Below, piece after piece: positions 50,772-58,949 of a DNA stretch of 64,000 nt (positions within the stretch are counted from its first letter, which is position 1; the number at the start of each line of letters is the position of its first letter). The notes beneath the pieces are model-generated. The model was not told the origin of the DNA. It did no database searches and saw only the letters and a list, made by a program, of their open reading frames with translations. The DNA comes from DAIPJH01 sp036770365 (GTDB taxonomy: Bacteria > Pseudomonadota > Alphaproteobacteria > Rickettsiales > UBA998). The DNA lies in the NCBI GenBank assembly GCA_036770365.1, contig DAIPJH010000007.1:62001-126000 (forward strand). Direction: 5' to 3'. A program made the translations under genes and the position numbers.

Positions 50772-52123
50772 TATGCCCTGTTTCTCGATTGCTCAAATTG
50801 TTGAGCCTTGGGATTTTGAAAAGCATAAGGCAATAGTTCTTTTATTGTCTTGCTAATCACATGTTCTTTAGGATCAAACTCCTTTGTTTCCGGATTATTA
50901 GGTAAAAAAACATGGATAGTCGCACCAGATCTATCCATGGTTTTACCAAATAAATCTAAAATCTGTGCCGCAGAACCACTACGAGGTGAAAACTTTTTGA
51001 TAATTTCACGCGTTGCACCATCAGGCATTTTAACAGAAATATCATCTGCCACGCCATCGGGATCACTAAGCGTTGCAAGTTCCTTTTGATTCAGGTTCAC
51101 AATAAACACATCTGTTAATCGTTTGTTTGTTGATGAATTGATCATTGCACCAATAGCTTCAAATTCCGCAGAAGGCGTAGCTGGAGTTATCCCATCCTTA
51201 GAATGTTTACCCATATAGTACTTGCCATCGGTTGCACGCACGATCGCTACCGTCAGTGATTTTGGTTTTATTTTTGATTTTTGGTAATAATCCTTTGCTG
51301 TATCCATCAACAATGTATTGATTTCAGCCATAATATTGTCTGGTGTTGCCCCATCCGCCTTTTCAAGTGATTGTAACTCTACAAGTCTCTCTTTCTGAAT
51401 CGCAGTACCGATAGCCTGCCACGCACTAGGATTATGCATCCATTCATAACCTTGACGCACCATATTCTTTTTAGAGCTTGCGGCATCCCCAAGCTGTACT
51501 GACATATGCGGCAGAATATCTTGTATTTTTCTACTAAATACTCGGTTTGGCTCTATCTCGCTTGCCTCACGTTCATCATTTGGATTACCCTCAAGTAATG
51601 ACATATCGCCATCATTTAACGGAATCATATGGACAATAGTGTCCCCACCAAAACGAATTCTATTATTGTAGATCACATCAGAACAACTACCACAAGGTGA
51701 ATTCAACTGACCTATATTACCTAAAAACGCTTGACCAGCATCAAAATTGGCGCGCCCACCCATAAACCAAAGCTCTGTAATTTGAAGCTCTCTACCTTCA
51801 TAACCGCGTGCCTCTGTTATCGCATTTGCCTCAGCACAATTCCTTGTTATTTCAGAGTTTTGTAAATGCATGTTGGCTTGAAGAAACCATCTTCCTTGTT
51901 TGGTTCTTACTAATGCCGCACCATGAAACATTGGCCCGCCTTGCTCATGATCCAAAGCATGGCGACGTTGCCCAGCCAGCAATTTGTTAACAATTGCCAG
52001 TCGCTTCTCCCCTTGGGTTTCCAAATCTTGAAGTTTATCCGTTAAGTCAACAAAATCTCCAAATGGCTCTTCATATCCAAGACGATTACTGCCATCTCCA
52101 TCAGTGATTCTAATCTGTACCAT
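50771..52123 (-). CDS. Cytidine-deaminase-like orphan protein, 450 aa
   Basis: The N-terminal half has the zinc-binding motifs of the cytidine deaminase fold: NCAEANAITEA with Cys96 and Glu98 and, 46 residues later, NSPCGSCSDVIYNN with Cys144 and Cys147, the C-A-E...P-C-x-x-C pattern of CDA. The second half has a similar layout (SLTVAIVRATDGKYYMGKHS, TPSAEFEAIGAMI) without zinc ligands, like the non-catalytic second domain of E. coli Cdd. At 450 residues it is far longer than housekeeping CDA (130-300). The start ATG 52123 is preferred to TTG 52141. It could act on free cytidine, nucleic acid or another target. It has a strong Pho-box-like promoter. Confidence 0.7.
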   Translation of the reverse strand: MVQIRITDGDGSNRLGYEEPFGDFVDLTDKLQDLETQGEKRLAIVNKLLAGQRRHALDHEQGGPMFHGAALVRTKQGRWFLQANMHLQNSEITRNCAEANAITEARGYEGRELQITELWFMGGRANFDAGQAFLGNIGQLNSPCGSCSDVIYNNRIRFGGDTIVHMIPLNDGDMSLLEGNPNDEREASEIEPNRVFSRKIQDILPHMSVQLGDAASSKKNMVRQGYEWMHNPSAWQAIGTAIQKERLVELQSLEKADGATPDNIMAEINTLLMDTAKDYYQKSKIKPKSLTVAIVRATDGKYYMGKHSKDGITPATPSAEFEAIGAMINSSTNKRLTDVFIVNLNQKELATLSDPDGVADDISVKMPDGATREIIKKFSPRSGSAAQILDLFGKTMDRSGATIHVFLPNNPETKEFDPKEHVISKTIKELLPYAFQNPKAQQFEQSRNRA

Positions 52124-52176
52124 TTTTAGCTTTCGTGGCAAAAATATCTGTTCACAAACCTTACATTTAAGGGTGA

Positions 52177-52221
52177 TTATAACATATTTTTGATGAAATC
52201 ATGTGAAGTTATCGTGACAAT
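52177..52221 (-). promoter_or_regulatory. Triple-repeat Pho-box-like promoter
   Basis: On the minus strand three 7-mers at 11-bp period, TTGTCAC-GATA-ACTTCAC-ATGA-TTTCATC (52221-52193), then exactly 10 nt and a perfect TATAAT (52182-52177). It drives the deaminase-like gene and its coupled partner. Confidence 0.75.
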
Positions 52222-52237
52222 CACATAGGTACATGGT

Positions 52238-53134
52238 CTATTTCTTGATATAGACCGTGCCACGAACTTCGTTGCCTTTACCAATATATTCTACCGTATC
52301 AAAACTCATCAAACGCGCAAGCGCAATCCCGCGTCCATTTGGTTTGAGAACACGCAAAGGATCAATATCAAGATATTGAGTAAAATCAAAGCCATCCCCT
52401 TCATCGACAATGTCGATAACGATGCGGTCGTCCCACTTTTCGTAAGATACAAAGGCACTACGATGTTTATATTCCGAAGCTTTAAGACGGCGATCAATTT
52501 CACGCTCCCATCGCCCTTCAATCATCAATTGTGCTTTTTCATCACACGTAATACCAAGATTACCATGCTCCACCGCATTGACCATCAATTCCATCACTCC
52601 CAGCGCAACCACATCAGGTTGAGGAAAGCATAATGCAATAATAGGGGCAAGGCTGCGCACGTCTTCCATGGTACGAAATTTAAACCGACCATGTTCCAAC
52701 AACCCTACAATCTGACGTGATTGCCCAAGCTGCTGCTGCATACCCACGCGATCTTCTGTCTCTTTAATAGCAGAATGCACCAATGCTAATAGTAATTCTT
52801 TACGGTAAGGCTTAGTAAGATAATAAAAAACTCCGGCATTGATGCCTTGCATCACTTCTTCTTGCGAAGCGGCGGCGGTCTGCATCACCACAGGAATATG
52901 AGAATAACGGGGATCAGCATTCAAATTTTCCATAAATGTCATGCCATCCATCACAGGCATCATACGGTCAAGCACGATCACTTGAAAATTTTTGTGTGCT
53001 TCAAGAAGTTTCCACGCTTCCAAACCATTTTCAGCACTCATAGTCTCATAACCAGCATCCGCCAGATATTCTTCTAAGATATCACGGTTAACCTCTTCAT
53101 CATCCACAACCAAGATTTTTGCAGCTTTTTCCAT
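52238..53134 (-). CDS. Response regulator with RsbW-like HATPase domain
   Basis: A 298-residue fusion. Residues 1-125 are a receiver domain (ILVVDDEEVNRDIL, phospho-acceptor Asp56 in VIVLDRMMPVMDG, YLTKPYR). Residues about 150-298 form an anti-sigma-factor-type serine kinase ATPase (GVMELMVNAVEHGNLG as N-box, DIVDEGDGFD and NGRGIALARLMSFD as G-boxes), not a histidine kinase. It likely phosphorylates a STAS protein on serine, and the STAS protein at 58602 is the natural partner. It is the last gene of the minus-strand signalling block. Start 53134 has GAGGAA upstream. Confidence 0.9.
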   Translation of the reverse strand: MEKAAKILVVDDEEVNRDILEEYLADAGYETMSAENGLEAWKLLEAHKNFQVIVLDRMMPVMDGMTFMENLNADPRYSHIPVVMQTAAASQEEVMQGINAGVFYYLTKPYRKELLLALVHSAIKETEDRVGMQQQLGQSRQIVGLLEHGRFKFRTMEDVRSLAPIIALCFPQPDVVALGVMELMVNAVEHGNLGITCDEKAQLMIEGRWEREIDRRLKASEYKHRSAFVSYEKWDDRIVIDIVDEGDGFDFTQYLDIDPLRVLKPNGRGIALARLMSFDTVEYIGKGNEVRGTVYIKK

Positions 53135-53179
53135 GACATTTCCTCACTTATTAAAAAATTTTTTATTTCTCTTCACACG

Positions 53180-55360
53180 CTATATTTTTGTTACTCTTGG
53201 CAATAAAAAGGTAAAGACTCCACCGCCTTCACTTGCATTACTCGCCCACAAACGTCCTTTATGCGCATCAATAATCTCCCTGCAAATGGCAAGCCCAAGC
53301 CCTGTACCACCGGCCCCTGTCTTCGTACGACTGCTTTGCGTAAACTTATCAAAAACAGCCTCCAACTCTGCTTCAGGGATACCAATACCTTCATCTGCAA
53401 CACTCACCCCAAGTGCAGGTATTGTCTCACCTTTTTCTACAATAAATGTATCAAAATAACGCAAGGTAATTGTCTTTGAGTCGGGCGAAAATTTGATAGC
53501 ATTCGACATCAAATTCATAATGACCTGAATAATACGCTGACCGTCAGCGCGCACAACAACATCTTCTGTTTCAATAACTTGTCGCACTTGCAAAAATTTC
53601 TTCTCCAGCAATGAACGTACTTCAACCAATACATTCTCCACCAAAACAGGTATATTCTTTTGCTCAAAATGGAACGTCATCTTGCCCGCTTCCATTTTTG
53701 ACAGATCAAGCAACTCATTGAGAAGCTTAAGCAAACGCTCACCGCTTATCAAAATATTATCAAGATATTTGTAAATCTTCTCACGCGGAGCAATATCGAG
53801 CTTATCACGACTCATCAAGCTGTAATTAATGATAGCATGCATAGGAGTTCTAAGTTCATGCGACATGTTGGCAAGAAATTCTGACTTTGCAATATTCGCA
53901 TTTTCCGCTTCTTCTTTCGCATGCAACAAATGCTTTGTCTGCTCTTCAACTTCTTGCTTGAGCATTTCGCGGTGCTGAGAAATCTCTTCTTCCACCATTT
54001 TCATCGTGTGAATATCGGTGTTTGTTCCCACCATACGTACACAATTACCCTGCTCATCACGTATTATTTTTGCGCGGCAATAGACCCAATGATAGCCTCC
54101 ATCAGCATTGCGCAGGCGAAAACTATGTTCAAACGGAATATTTGGTTCATTTTTGTGGCGTTCGATCTCAGCATTGGTGGAATCTTTATCATCAGGGTGT
54201 ACCATCTCTTGAACAGCTTCTAATGCCTTAACCTGCTGCTTTGCCTCATACCCTAACATCTCAAGCCAACGACTAGATAACGTCACCATATTGGTCACCA
54301 TATCCCAATCCCAAATGCCATCACGCGTAGCATTCATAAGCACATCGTACAGCTCATTCTTTTCTTCTAGTTCACGTCGCACCACAATATTTTCGTCTGT
54401 GGAGGCAATCAACGCGACGATATTTGCCATACTTTGCACAAAATAGGCTTCATGTTGCGTCCAATGATATGGATAAAGCACACGCTCTAGCGTTACCATC
54501 CCCCACACACGCCCACGCATCATCACAGGCACAGCTAGAATTGCCACAATATTATTAGGAATCAAATAAGTATCTAACATAGAGCTGATTTCACTAGCAT
54601 AACGCACATCATGCACACTCAATGTCTGCGCTTTTTCTATAATTGAAAAGATGTCTGGCACATGCAAACGATGCAAACTCACATAATTTTCATAAATTTT
54701 CTTTGATTCGACCATGGTTTTTGCCGTAAGCGTCGATCCATCTTGACTAACCTGCCAAATACCAACACGCTCGATGGGCATTTCCTCCACCGCGGCAATG
54801 CATAAATCCCGAAATTCTTGTTCTAGGCTGCGACCGCCATAAATATTAAAACCGCTAACCATTTCTGCCAAGCGGCGATTCAAGCGACTTGCGTTTTTTT
54901 TCGCATCGTTTTCACGTTGCTCATGCGTCACATCACGATAAAACCCAACCACGCCGATCACCTTACCGTGATCATCACGCAAAGGTTCTTTGATCACTTC
55001 AAAACGCGCCAGCGTTCCATCAACGCGAAGCAGTGAAGAAAGCACATCATGCTCTTCCTTGCCCGTTAGCAGAACTTCCGTATCGCACCATGCCAACAGA
55101 TCAAGCTCGTGCAACGACAGATTCAAATCAGATATTGCCTTGCCGCGCACCTCATCAAAACAGGTACGCCCCACCATTTTTAAAAAGGCAAGGTTTGCAC
55201 CTTCAATAACACCGTTGACATCCGTCCAAAACACAGCCTGAGGTAGCAAATCCAGCACGGGGCAGACAAGCAGACCCACTGTAGAGACCAACGACTCGCC
55301 AGCCCCACACTCAGCACCTTGATCTTGTTTCTTCACTTTTTTAGTCATAAGACACTGCAT
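53180..55360 (-). CDS. PAS-GAF-PAS hybrid-free sensor histidine kinase
   Basis: A 726-residue cytosolic kinase without membrane segments. Domain order: PAS (about 35-150, LLPQAVFWTDVNGVIEGANL), GAF (about 170-330, VGIWQVSQDGSTL), PAS with PAC (335-460, ATRDGIWDWDMVTNMVTLSS), dimerisation domain with His501 in NMSHELRTPMHAI, and HATPase (610-722: NLMSNAIKFSPDS, SVADEGIGIPEAEL, GTGLGLAICREI). The response regulator at 52238, 45 bp downstream, is the probable cognate partner. The signal sensed is unknown; the presence of GAF and PAS suggests a cytoplasmic ligand, redox or energy cue. A second start (55348) is possible. Confidence 0.93.
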   Translation of the reverse strand: MQCLMTKKVKKQDQGAECGAGESLVSTVGLLVCPVLDLLPQAVFWTDVNGVIEGANLAFLKMVGRTCFDEVRGKAISDLNLSLHELDLLAWCDTEVLLTGKEEHDVLSSLLRVDGTLARFEVIKEPLRDDHGKVIGVVGFYRDVTHEQRENDAKKNASRLNRRLAEMVSGFNIYGGRSLEQEFRDLCIAAVEEMPIERVGIWQVSQDGSTLTAKTMVESKKIYENYVSLHRLHVPDIFSIIEKAQTLSVHDVRYASEISSMLDTYLIPNNIVAILAVPVMMRGRVWGMVTLERVLYPYHWTQHEAYFVQSMANIVALIASTDENIVVRRELEEKNELYDVLMNATRDGIWDWDMVTNMVTLSSRWLEMLGYEAKQQVKALEAVQEMVHPDDKDSTNAEIERHKNEPNIPFEHSFRLRNADGGYHWVYCRAKIIRDEQGNCVRMVGTNTDIHTMKMVEEEISQHREMLKQEVEEQTKHLLHAKEEAENANIAKSEFLANMSHELRTPMHAIINYSLMSRDKLDIAPREKIYKYLDNILISGERLLKLLNELLDLSKMEAGKMTFHFEQKNIPVLVENVLVEVRSLLEKKFLQVRQVIETEDVVVRADGQRIIQVIMNLMSNAIKFSPDSKTITLRYFDTFIVEKGETIPALGVSVADEGIGIPEAELEAVFDKFTQSSRTKTGAGGTGLGLAICREIIDAHKGRLWASNASEGGGVFTFLLPRVTKI

Positions 55361-55436
55361 TTATTTTCCAGTTAGAAAATTATCAGGCTTTCACAAAAAC
55401 ACCATTAAAAATGATAGGGATGCAACGATGACACAT

Positions 55437-57350
55437 CTATAAAGTGCAAAAACGCAGTGGATTTAGCATTTTAGCAACAGCATCATCCACCATCACCATA
55501 TCTGTATCAAGCTGTGAAGCGATCAATTCCCCCGCCAGCGGAGCAGATAAAAGCCCTCGAGACGCATGTGCTACGGTGAGACTAATCCCATGATAGACCG
55601 AAGAATCAACAAGCTTACCCACAAGAGGAAGACGATCCTTGCTCACTGTCCGCAACGCAGCACGTCCACTGAGAGCATTGACTTGATGTGACTGTAAAAG
55701 CTGCAAAAACGGTATATGTGTATCGCTATCTTCTAGATTACGAAGATGCCCCATCTCATCCACTACACAATCTTTGCGTGCATGCTCGTAGGTCGCACCA
55801 ATAGAGTGTTTTCCCTTAAATGCTGGAGTGATATAACCACCATAACATAACACCGTTCTTAGCGAAGCACTGCGTTTCGTTTCCGGCACAAAACTCACCT
55901 GACCTTGAATTGTGTGCAGTGGCAAAACCATTTCAGGCAATAATCGCATGGCATCAAGTGCATTTGCCACCACCACATGATGCGCGCTCACCTCGCAACG
56001 CTCTGTCGATCTAGCATCAACATACGCCACACACCACGCAGCATCACTTTCTTTCTCAAGTCGCTCTGCTCGCGCATGATACACCACATCAATCAAAGGA
56101 TGCCGTGTCAATGCATGGCATAACGCAGGGACATTTACCCACCCGCCTTGAGGGAAATAATACCCTGCATTCTCAAGTGTAATACCAGATATTTCAGATA
56201 ATTCCCGCGCATCTTTATACTGCACAAACGAAGGATCAGGACATAGTTTTTCCATCACCTCTACAAAGCGTATATCTGCACCCAAAGACGTCACCTTAGG
56301 AATCTGCACCATCCCACAAAACTCGCCCTCAACATCCCTCCCAAAAGCACGCAACTCTTGTAACAATTGGCGTGTATAACTGAATCCTTGCGCATAAAAA
56401 CGCATAGGATCTGACCATGATTTATGCATCATAGGAAATAAGATCCCCGCAGGATTTCCTGATGCCTCCGCCCCCACCTTGGCATGTTGTTCTAGCAATG
56501 TGACCTGAAATCCTCGTCGTGCTAATGCATAGGCGGCACTTGTTCCCGCAATGCCACCACCAATTACTACAACCTTTTTGACTCTTTGAGTTTTTTTTTG
56601 TAGAGGCATCGCACCATCGGATAATGCACAATACGCCACGGTCATATCTCGCTTATGTCCATGACCTCGTACTTTGGAAACCTCAAAACCCACAGCTTGC
56701 AATCCCCTACGTACATCTCCCGCCGCAGTAAAACTCGCAACAGTTGCCTCAGGCACACTTGCACGCATCACCTGTTCATAAAGCTTGGGTGTCCACATCG
56801 CGGCATTCTTCGCAGGTGCAAAACCATCTAAAAACCACGCATTTACCTTGCCCTGCATTGTCTCTTGCATTGCTATTAACATCTGCGTTGCATCACCGAA
56901 CAATAATGTCAACCTGACACGACCACCGTCAAACACGAGATGATGAACGCCTTCGGTCAATACAGGATATTTTTGCTGCAACGCAATATAATACTCTTCA
57001 TCATTCGATTGCCACCGTGCATGAGCGCGCTGTAGATCTTCCAAAGATAATGGAAACTGCTCCATAGAAACAAAGTGCAAACAGGATTTGCTGTTTACGC
57101 CCACAACTTTGTTCCACAATGCCCATGTACTAATAAAATTAAGCCCAGTGCCAAAACCCGTTTCAGCGATCACAAACCGCAAAGATGAACGAGAAGCATC
57201 AGCAAACCGCTCTTTTAACTTATTACCTCGCAAAAACACATGTTCAGTTTCAGCAACAGGATCATGCACAGAAAAATACACGTCATCAAACGCCGCCGCA
57301 CGCGGCAAGCCATCATTACCCCATATCAAAGACGCACGTGAAATTGCCAT
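55437..57350 (-). CDS. mnmC: tRNA modification bifunctional protein MnmC
   Basis: MnmC finishes the mnm5s2U34 wobble modification made by MnmE/MnmG. In 637 residues, the N-terminal methyltransferase domain (AETGFGTGLNFISTWALWNK, FVSMEQFPLSLEDL, AWFLDGFAPAKNAAMWTPKL) is followed by the FAD oxidase domain (KVVVIGGGIAGTSAAYALAR, NPAGILFPMMHKSWSDPMRF, ALRTVSKDRLPLVG, HASRGLLSAPLAGELIA). The order methyltransferase-oxidase is the E. coli order. It is embedded in the signalling block, 29 bp downstream of the receiver-PP2C gene and 76 bp upstream of the histidine kinase gene. Confidence 0.94.
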   Translation of the reverse strand: MAISRASLIWGNDGLPRAAAFDDVYFSVHDPVAETEHVFLRGNKLKERFADASRSSLRFVIAETGFGTGLNFISTWALWNKVVGVNSKSCLHFVSMEQFPLSLEDLQRAHARWQSNDEEYYIALQQKYPVLTEGVHHLVFDGGRVRLTLLFGDATQMLIAMQETMQGKVNAWFLDGFAPAKNAAMWTPKLYEQVMRASVPEATVASFTAAGDVRRGLQAVGFEVSKVRGHGHKRDMTVAYCALSDGAMPLQKKTQRVKKVVVIGGGIAGTSAAYALARRGFQVTLLEQHAKVGAEASGNPAGILFPMMHKSWSDPMRFYAQGFSYTRQLLQELRAFGRDVEGEFCGMVQIPKVTSLGADIRFVEVMEKLCPDPSFVQYKDARELSEISGITLENAGYYFPQGGWVNVPALCHALTRHPLIDVVYHARAERLEKESDAAWCVAYVDARSTERCEVSAHHVVVANALDAMRLLPEMVLPLHTIQGQVSFVPETKRSASLRTVLCYGGYITPAFKGKHSIGATYEHARKDCVVDEMGHLRNLEDSDTHIPFLQLLQSHQVNALSGRAALRTVSKDRLPLVGKLVDSSVYHGISLTVAHASRGLLSAPLAGELIASQLDTDMVMVDDAVAKMLNPLRFCTL

Positions 57351-57379
57351 GTATATTTCTTAAGCTAACCGACTGTAAC

Positions 57380-58570
57380 CTAGATACGATTGAAAATCGC
57401 AAGCGTCAAATCATCATTGATGATGCGGTCACCCGTTTCACGATAAAAACACTCAAGCACCGCATGACAAAGCTGCTGAGGCTTTTGCATTTCTTCACCC
57501 GCATAATTTTGATGATACATATGCGAAAAACGCATTAACTTATGTTCATCAAACATCTGACCATCTTTATCTTCTTTTTCAATCAACGCATCACTGTAAC
57601 ACATCAGCGTATCACCACTATTAAATGGCACTTCCAATGTTTTATATTCTGCCTTGCTCAACACTCCTAAGGGCAACCCACTCCCATCAATAAACTTCAC
57701 GCCATGTATCTTATCTTTGCTAAACATGATCGGGCTGGGACTAGCGGCAGCGGCATAATATAATTTATTTTTTTCAAAATTAATCACGCCATAAAACATT
57801 GTGGCAAAATGCTGTTCAATCAGCAGTTCATACAATTTCTTATTAAGCTGCGTTAAATATTCACCGGGATTATTGGTTGGACGCAGATCGCTGTTAATCA
57901 GCGCATGCAACCGAAACGTATTAAGCGCAGCCATAATACCATGCCCCGTAAAATCAACCAAGTAAAAGGCAAGCTCATGCTTACTCAAGGCGACCGCCCC
58001 CCAGAAATCTCCACTAAGCTCTGATGAGGCGGCAAAATGTGATGCCATGCGCACAGGGAGAGCTTGTTGCACTTGAGCAACCATGTGATCATTTGGGAGC
58101 AAACTCTGCTGCATTTGCCGCGCACTATCAAGCTCTGCCTCAATACGGGCGTTATATTCACGTAGCTTTTTCATCAAAATACGCTTATCTAGGTGCATCA
58201 GCACCCGCGCCACCAACTCTTCTGCGTTGACAGGCTTAAGCAACAAATCAGAAGCACCTGCGGTGAAGGCTTCGGCGCGACGCTCAGGTTCAGCAATACC
58301 TGTTTGTACCAAAATAGGCATATCTTCATATTCTTTTAAAGCGCGCACTTCACGGCAATACTGGTAGCCATCCATGTTTGGCATAATCAAATCAGCGATC
58401 ACCAAATCAGGGTGATACTCAAGAGTAATATCAAGCCCCTCGACACCGTCTTTTGCAAAACGAATATTTTTAATTCCGCTTCCCTTAAGAATATGCCCCA
58501 CGATCTCACGACTAAAGTCCGTGTCGTCAATCACAAGGATACACGCATCTCTGAAAGCGTCTAATAACAT
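57380..58570 (-). CDS. Response regulator with PP2C (RsbU/SpoIIE-type) phosphatase
   Basis: A 396-residue fusion: receiver domain (ILVIDDTDFSREIVGHILKG, Asp60 in VIADLIMPNMDG, LLLKPVN), coiled-coil linker (EYNARIEAELDSARQMQQSL) and a PP2C-type serine phosphatase (ASSELSGDFWGAVALSKHEL, YLVDFTGHGIMAALNTFRLH, LMCYSDALIEKEDKDGQMF, NDDLTLAIF with the metal-binding aspartates). Such regulators dephosphorylate a STAS antagonist when their receiver is phosphorylated. The STAS gene is 31 bp upstream in the same direction. Together with the receiver-HATPase at 52238 it supplies both arms of a partner switch. Confidence 0.93.
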   Translation of the reverse strand: MLLDAFRDACILVIDDTDFSREIVGHILKGSGIKNIRFAKDGVEGLDITLEYHPDLVIADLIMPNMDGYQYCREVRALKEYEDMPILVQTGIAEPERRAEAFTAGASDLLLKPVNAEELVARVLMHLDKRILMKKLREYNARIEAELDSARQMQQSLLPNDHMVAQVQQALPVRMASHFAASSELSGDFWGAVALSKHELAFYLVDFTGHGIMAALNTFRLHALINSDLRPTNNPGEYLTQLNKKLYELLIEQHFATMFYGVINFEKNKLYYAAAASPSPIMFSKDKIHGVKFIDGSGLPLGVLSKAEYKTLEVPFNSGDTLMCYSDALIEKEDKDGQMFDEHKLMRFSHMYHQNYAGEEMQKPQQLCHAVLECFYRETGDRIINDDLTLAIFNRI

Positions 58571-58601
58571 GAAGGCATATCCTATCCTTAATGCATGAAC
58601 A

Positions 58602-58904
58602 TTAAGATATTATAGAGAACACATTACCAAGACGTGCAACATCAATCATCTTTTTTACTTGTCCTTGCGGTGAAATAAGTCGGATTGAGACTTTTCCGCC
58701 AGATTTTTCGTTCAACATGAGCAACATGCCAAGTCCAGATGAGTCAATATATTCCAATTGGGCGATTTCGATATCTACTTGCGAAAGCGTCTGCGTTTCT
58801 ATTTGCTCCACAATGGCTTTAAAATGTGTGTAATCAGAGAACGTACATTTTCCCTTCATAATCACTTTAAGCGCATTGTCCTGACGTTTTACTATGCAAT
58901 CCAT
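58602..58904 (-). CDS. STAS-domain anti-sigma factor antagonist
   Basis: A 100-residue single-domain STAS protein. The phosphorylation loop LEYIDSSGLGMLLMLNEKSG contains Ser55 and Ser56 in the canonical DSSGLG site, within strand-helix pattern typical of SpoIIAA/RsbV/HsbA. Phosphorylation state should be set by the HATPase (52238) and PP2C (57380) regulators. In Pseudomonas the analogous HsbA controls FlgM and diguanylate cyclase HsbD; the target here is unknown. Start 58904 has AAGGAG. Confidence 0.93.
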   Translation of the reverse strand: MDCIVKRQDNALKVIMKGKCTFSDYTHFKAIVEQIETQTLSQVDIEIAQLEYIDSSGLGMLLMLNEKSGGKVSIRLISPQGQVKKMIDVARLGNVFSIIS

Positions 58905-58949
58905 AACGAGTCTCCTTCAATGTTACGCCATCATTAAACGCTATCTTTG

